Assembly: GCA_017420605.1 (NCBI GenBank)
Contig: JAFOIS010000012.1
Coordinates: 1-8,016 of the forward strand
Direction of reading: 5' to 3'
DNA: 8,016 bases
DNA from: Lachnospiraceae bacterium
GTDB lineage: Bacteria; Bacillota; Clostridia; Lachnospirales; Lachnospiraceae
The notes below the pieces were generated by a model. That model saw only the letters and a program-made list of their open reading frames with translations. It searched no databases and had not been told where the DNA came from. Of the stretch, positions 5,956 to 8,016 are shown one piece after another. A program made the translations under genes and the position numbers. Position 1 is the stretch's first letter, and each line of letters opens with the position of its first letter.

Positions 5956-6969
5956 ATGAAAAGAAAAAGCATTACGAGAGGCACCCTGGTTTTCACATTG
6001 ATCCTCGCGCTTATCCTGGGCCTTGCGGCCTGCGGCGGAGATACCGGATCGAAGCCGGAAGAGGCGGCTGCGGATAGTACGGCAGAGAGTACGGAAAACA
6101 GCGCATCCGACAGTTCTCCGGAAACGGAGGCGGCGGAGGGTTCCGATACGGCACCTGCGTCTTCGGAAGAACCCGCGGAAGATACGTCGTCCGAACCGGT
6201 GCATGTCATGTACGGCGTCGTCGGACAGGGCAGCCTTGACGAGATAGTCCTTCAGCGCGCACATGATAAGCTGTTCGAGGAGGGCGTCGAGCTCGAAGTG
6301 ACTGAATTCGGAGAGCTGGGTGCGGCGATGTCCATGAGCGATATGTGGTCATTTTACAGCCAGGCCGCGATTGACGAATATGATGACCAGCGAAGAGCGT
6401 TATATACGGAACACTACAGTGCGGTAGGATACACCACCTGCACGCCGATCCGGCTTTTTTCCGCGAAGTACAGCAGCCTGGAGGAGATTCCGGACGGCGC
6501 CAGGATTGCCGTGAACCAGATGTTGTCACTCGGCGGGATCTCTTCGAAACGCGTCGCGCTCCTTCTCGAGGGAGCCGGGCTTATTACGCTCAAAGACGCT
6601 TCCGAGATGCCGGACTACACGTCGTATTATCCGGAACATTATATTAAGGAGAACCTTTCGAATATCGAGCTCGAGATCTATGATCCCGAATACATGACGG
6701 AAGAGAGAGAAGAGATTTACGACGCGTTTATCACTTTCGGAGATTACGACGCGAATCTCCTTTGCGAAGATCCGACCATTTCCGATCCGTATTACTGGAA
6801 CAGGATCATGGTCAACGCGGAAGCGGTTAAGGATCCCGTTATGCTCGATGCTTTTGAAAAAGTAGTTGAGGCCTACCAGTCCCAGGAGACCCTGGATACT
6901 GCGGAAGCGGAAGGCAGGAAATTCTATCCCGTCGGGTGGGACGTCGATCTGATCGCGCAGTATCGTTAA
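5956..6969 (+). CDS. NLPA/MetQ-family-like substrate-binding lipoprotein
   Basis: A 337-residue exported lipoprotein: a basic KRK start, a hydrophobic core (about 11-23), lipobox LAAC with lipidated Cys26, then a Ser/Glu/Ala-rich acidic tether to about residue 80. The folded part resembles MetQ/NlpA ligand receptors of methionine-type ABC importers: an ELEVTEF strand, YSSLEEIPDGARIAV (172-186, matching MetQ SLDELxDGxxVAV), the following GLITLKDAS, a FGDYDAN stretch, and a final DPVMLDAFEKVVEAYQS helix. The Phe-Gln-His segment that helps bind methionine in MetQ is replaced by FYSQ (133-136), so the ligand is probably different. No ATPase or permease gene is in the window, so it is an orphan receptor here. 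I prefer the ATG at 5956 (9 nt after AGGAG) to the one at 5950 (3 nt), which adds only Met-Glu. The next gene starts 15 nt after its stop. Confidence 0.78.
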   Translation: MKRKSITRGTLVFTLILALILGLAACGGDTGSKPEEAAADSTAESTENSASDSSPETEAAEGSDTAPASSEEPAEDTSSEPVHVMYGVVGQGSLDEIVLQRAHDKLFEEGVELEVTEFGELGAAMSMSDMWSFYSQAAIDEYDDQRRALYTEHYSAVGYTTCTPIRLFSAKYSSLEEIPDGARIAVNQMLSLGGISSKRVALLLEGAGLITLKDASEMPDYTSYYPEHYIKENLSNIELEIYDPEYMTEEREEIYDAFITFGDYDANLLCEDPTISDPYYWNRIMVNAEAVKDPVMLDAFEKVVEAYQSQETLDTAEAEGRKFYPVGWDVDLIAQYR

Positions 6970-6984
6970 ACTGCAGGTAAGGGT

Positions 6985-7932
6985 ATGGATATCAGAACGT
7001 ATTCCGGACAGGAAATGGAGGAACGCTTCGGGACGCTTATGGAAGCGCATGAGGACGTGCACCAGCTCCTGCTCGGCGATATCATCTATATACGGAAACT
7101 GAAGGCAAAAGGGATGGAGATCCCGGAGCATACGTTCGGCGCGGTGATGGAAGAGGAGAGACCGCTCTGGTTCTTCTGCGCCATGCTGCCGTATGCGACG
7201 GTCGTAACGCCCGCGCTGAGCGCGGAATGGTCCGCACCGGCGCCTGCGGCCGGACTTGCGGCGGCAGGATCCGCTTCCGACCTTCCGGCGGTCGACGAGG
7301 CATTCAGACCGAAGGAGTGCGCCGCCGCGCTTGCCGCCTTCCTCAAAGAACACGCGGTCCGTATCGCCGGCGTGCAGAGTACCCCGGCCTTCGCGGAAGC
7401 CTTCCGCATATCTTACGGCGGGGAGTACCGGCTGGAGCTTGCCATGGATATCATGACCGCGCAAGCGATCGTTCCGCAGCCGCGCAGAGGAATACTCGTA
7501 CACGGGACGATCGGCGACCTCGACGAAGTGACCGCGCTGAGCCTTGCCTTTGTCAGGGAGTGCCTCCATGAGGAGCATGATCCGGAGGAGATGCGTAAAA
7601 GCACGGAGATCCGGCTCACCGTGCCGGATTCGATCTTCTGGCTTTATAAACGGAACGGGGAGACCATCGGCTGCGCGGCTTCCACAAGGAAACTCGGCCA
7701 CGGCCGGGGCGTGAGTTATGTTTACATAAAACCGGAATACCGGAGGCAGGGCCTTTGCAAGGAAATGATGGCCGCGCTGGGCGAAGAGTGCTTTGAAGAG
7801 GGCTGCCGGTATCTTACGCTCTATGTCGACCAGGCAAATCCGTTCTCCAACGCCGCCTACACGGCGGTCGGATATCGCTATGTGGTCGCCATGGAGTCCT
7901 GGATGCTGAAAGACGAAAGCATTACAGCATAA
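6985..7932 (+). CDS. GNAT-family N-acetyltransferase with a long N-terminal extension
   Basis: A 315-residue protein whose C-terminal ~150 residues form a GNAT domain. VYIKPEYRRQGLC carries the acetyl-CoA pyrophosphate loop (RRQGLC, 253-258), and NPFSNAAYTAVGYR (285-298) is the motif-B helix that ends GNAT folds. FWLYKRNGETIGCAAS is the preceding beta-hairpin. The N-terminal half has no acetyl-CoA motif and may be a degenerate second GNAT domain, as in some two-domain members; it contains an Ala/Pro-rich low-complexity stretch at about 76-106. The substrate (an amino group on a small molecule or protein) cannot be named. The gene starts 15 nt after the lipoprotein stop, behind a weak GCAGG/AAGGG ribosome binding region, suggesting co-transcription and possible translational coupling. 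It is the last gene before the terminator. Confidence 0.82.
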   Translation: MDIRTYSGQEMEERFGTLMEAHEDVHQLLLGDIIYIRKLKAKGMEIPEHTFGAVMEEERPLWFFCAMLPYATVVTPALSAEWSAPAPAAGLAAAGSASDLPAVDEAFRPKECAAALAAFLKEHAVRIAGVQSTPAFAEAFRISYGGEYRLELAMDIMTAQAIVPQPRRGILVHGTIGDLDEVTALSLAFVRECLHEEHDPEEMRKSTEIRLTVPDSIFWLYKRNGETIGCAASTRKLGHGRGVSYVYIKPEYRRQGLCKEMMAALGEECFEEGCRYLTLYVDQANPFSNAAYTAVGYRYVVAMESWMLKDESITA

Positions 7933-7936
7933 AAGA

Positions 7937-7959
7937 TCCGGCACGATAAGCGTGCCGGA
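7937..7959 (+). other. Perfect 9-bp hairpin after the acetyltransferase gene, no T-tract
   Basis: TCCGGCACG (7937-7945) pairs with CGTGCCGGA (7951-7959) across a 5-nt loop, starting 4 nt after the stop codon. No T-run follows, so it is not itself a normal terminator. It may protect the 3' end of the message or interact with the next hairpin. Confidence 0.6.
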
Positions 7960-7988
7960 CCGTATCCGTTATCAGTGAACTCATTTCT

Positions 7989-8013
7989 GCCGGAGACCGT
8001 CTCCGGCTTTTTT
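7989..8013 (+). terminator. Intrinsic terminator of the lipoprotein-acetyltransferase unit
   Basis: GCCGGAGA (7989-7996) pairs with TCTCCGGC (8000-8007) across a 3-nt loop, followed by TTTTTT (8008-8013). It lies 56 nt after the acetyltransferase stop. Because the window ends here, it could also be an attenuator in the leader of the next gene. Confidence 0.9.
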
Positions 8014-8016
8014 GTA

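Noticed and set aside
4657..6264. Long open frame of 535 codons on the minus strand
   Set aside because: It lies opposite the aminotransferase gene and the start of the lipoprotein gene, both of which have clear family motifs. Its Arg/Asp-rich translation is typical of antisense shadows in GC-rich genes.
6526..7944. Open frame of 472 codons on the minus strand
   Set aside because: It is antisense to the lipoprotein and acetyltransferase genes, has no recognisable domain, and overlaps the 3' hairpin.
1..8016. CRISPR array, tRNA, rRNA, phage or toxin-antitoxin locus
   Set aside because: I looked for regularly spaced repeats, tRNA-like folds and relevant protein motifs and saw none; plus-strand genes fill nearly all of the window.

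Overview
The window looks like chromosomal DNA of a moderately GC-rich anaerobic Firmicute, probably a Clostridia or Lachnospiraceae-type organism. This is inferred from strong AGGAG-type ribosome binding sites, a Gram-positive-style lipoprotein, intrinsic terminators with T-tracts, and protein families common in that group. The coding part is GC-rich with GC-rich third positions. The first ~180 bases are distinctly poorer in GC (about 46% by hand count) and look like the end of an inserted element. All complete genes lie on the + strand.

Layout: (1) Bases 1-162 hold, on the - strand, the 5' end of a helix-turn-helix reading frame that resembles an IS3-type OrfA. A 15-bp imperfect inverted repeat could hide its ribosome binding site. 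(2) Bases 190-3717 look like one transcription unit. A plausible promoter and a short hairpin leader precede a cysteine synthase-like PLP enzyme, a class I glutamine amidotransferase/gamma-glutamyl hydrolase-like protein, a small nitroreductase and a CapA-like metallophosphatase. Gaps between these genes are 11, 41 and 27 nt. (3) Bases 3777-4548 form a single-gene unit with a near-consensus promoter, a KpsF/GutQ-like SIS-domain protein and a very clear terminator. (4) Bases 4639-5853 encode an AlaA-type alanine aminotransferase. (5) Bases 5956-7932 encode an NLPA/MetQ-like lipoprotein and, 15 nt later, a GNAT acetyltransferase. Two hairpins follow, the second a clear terminator.

The common thread is amino-acid and sulfur metabolism: a cysteine synthase-like enzyme, alanine/glutamate transamination and an amino-acid-binding-type lipoprotein. 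I see no phage, CRISPR, toxin-antitoxin or defence locus. The most interesting points are changes at conserved positions: an Asp in the cysteine synthase-like active site (possible cysteine lyase), a Lys-to-His change in the SIS protein, loss of the MetQ Phe-Gln-His segment in an orphan lipoprotein, and an enlarged, unanchored CapA-like protein. The RBS-masking repeat at the element end is also notable.
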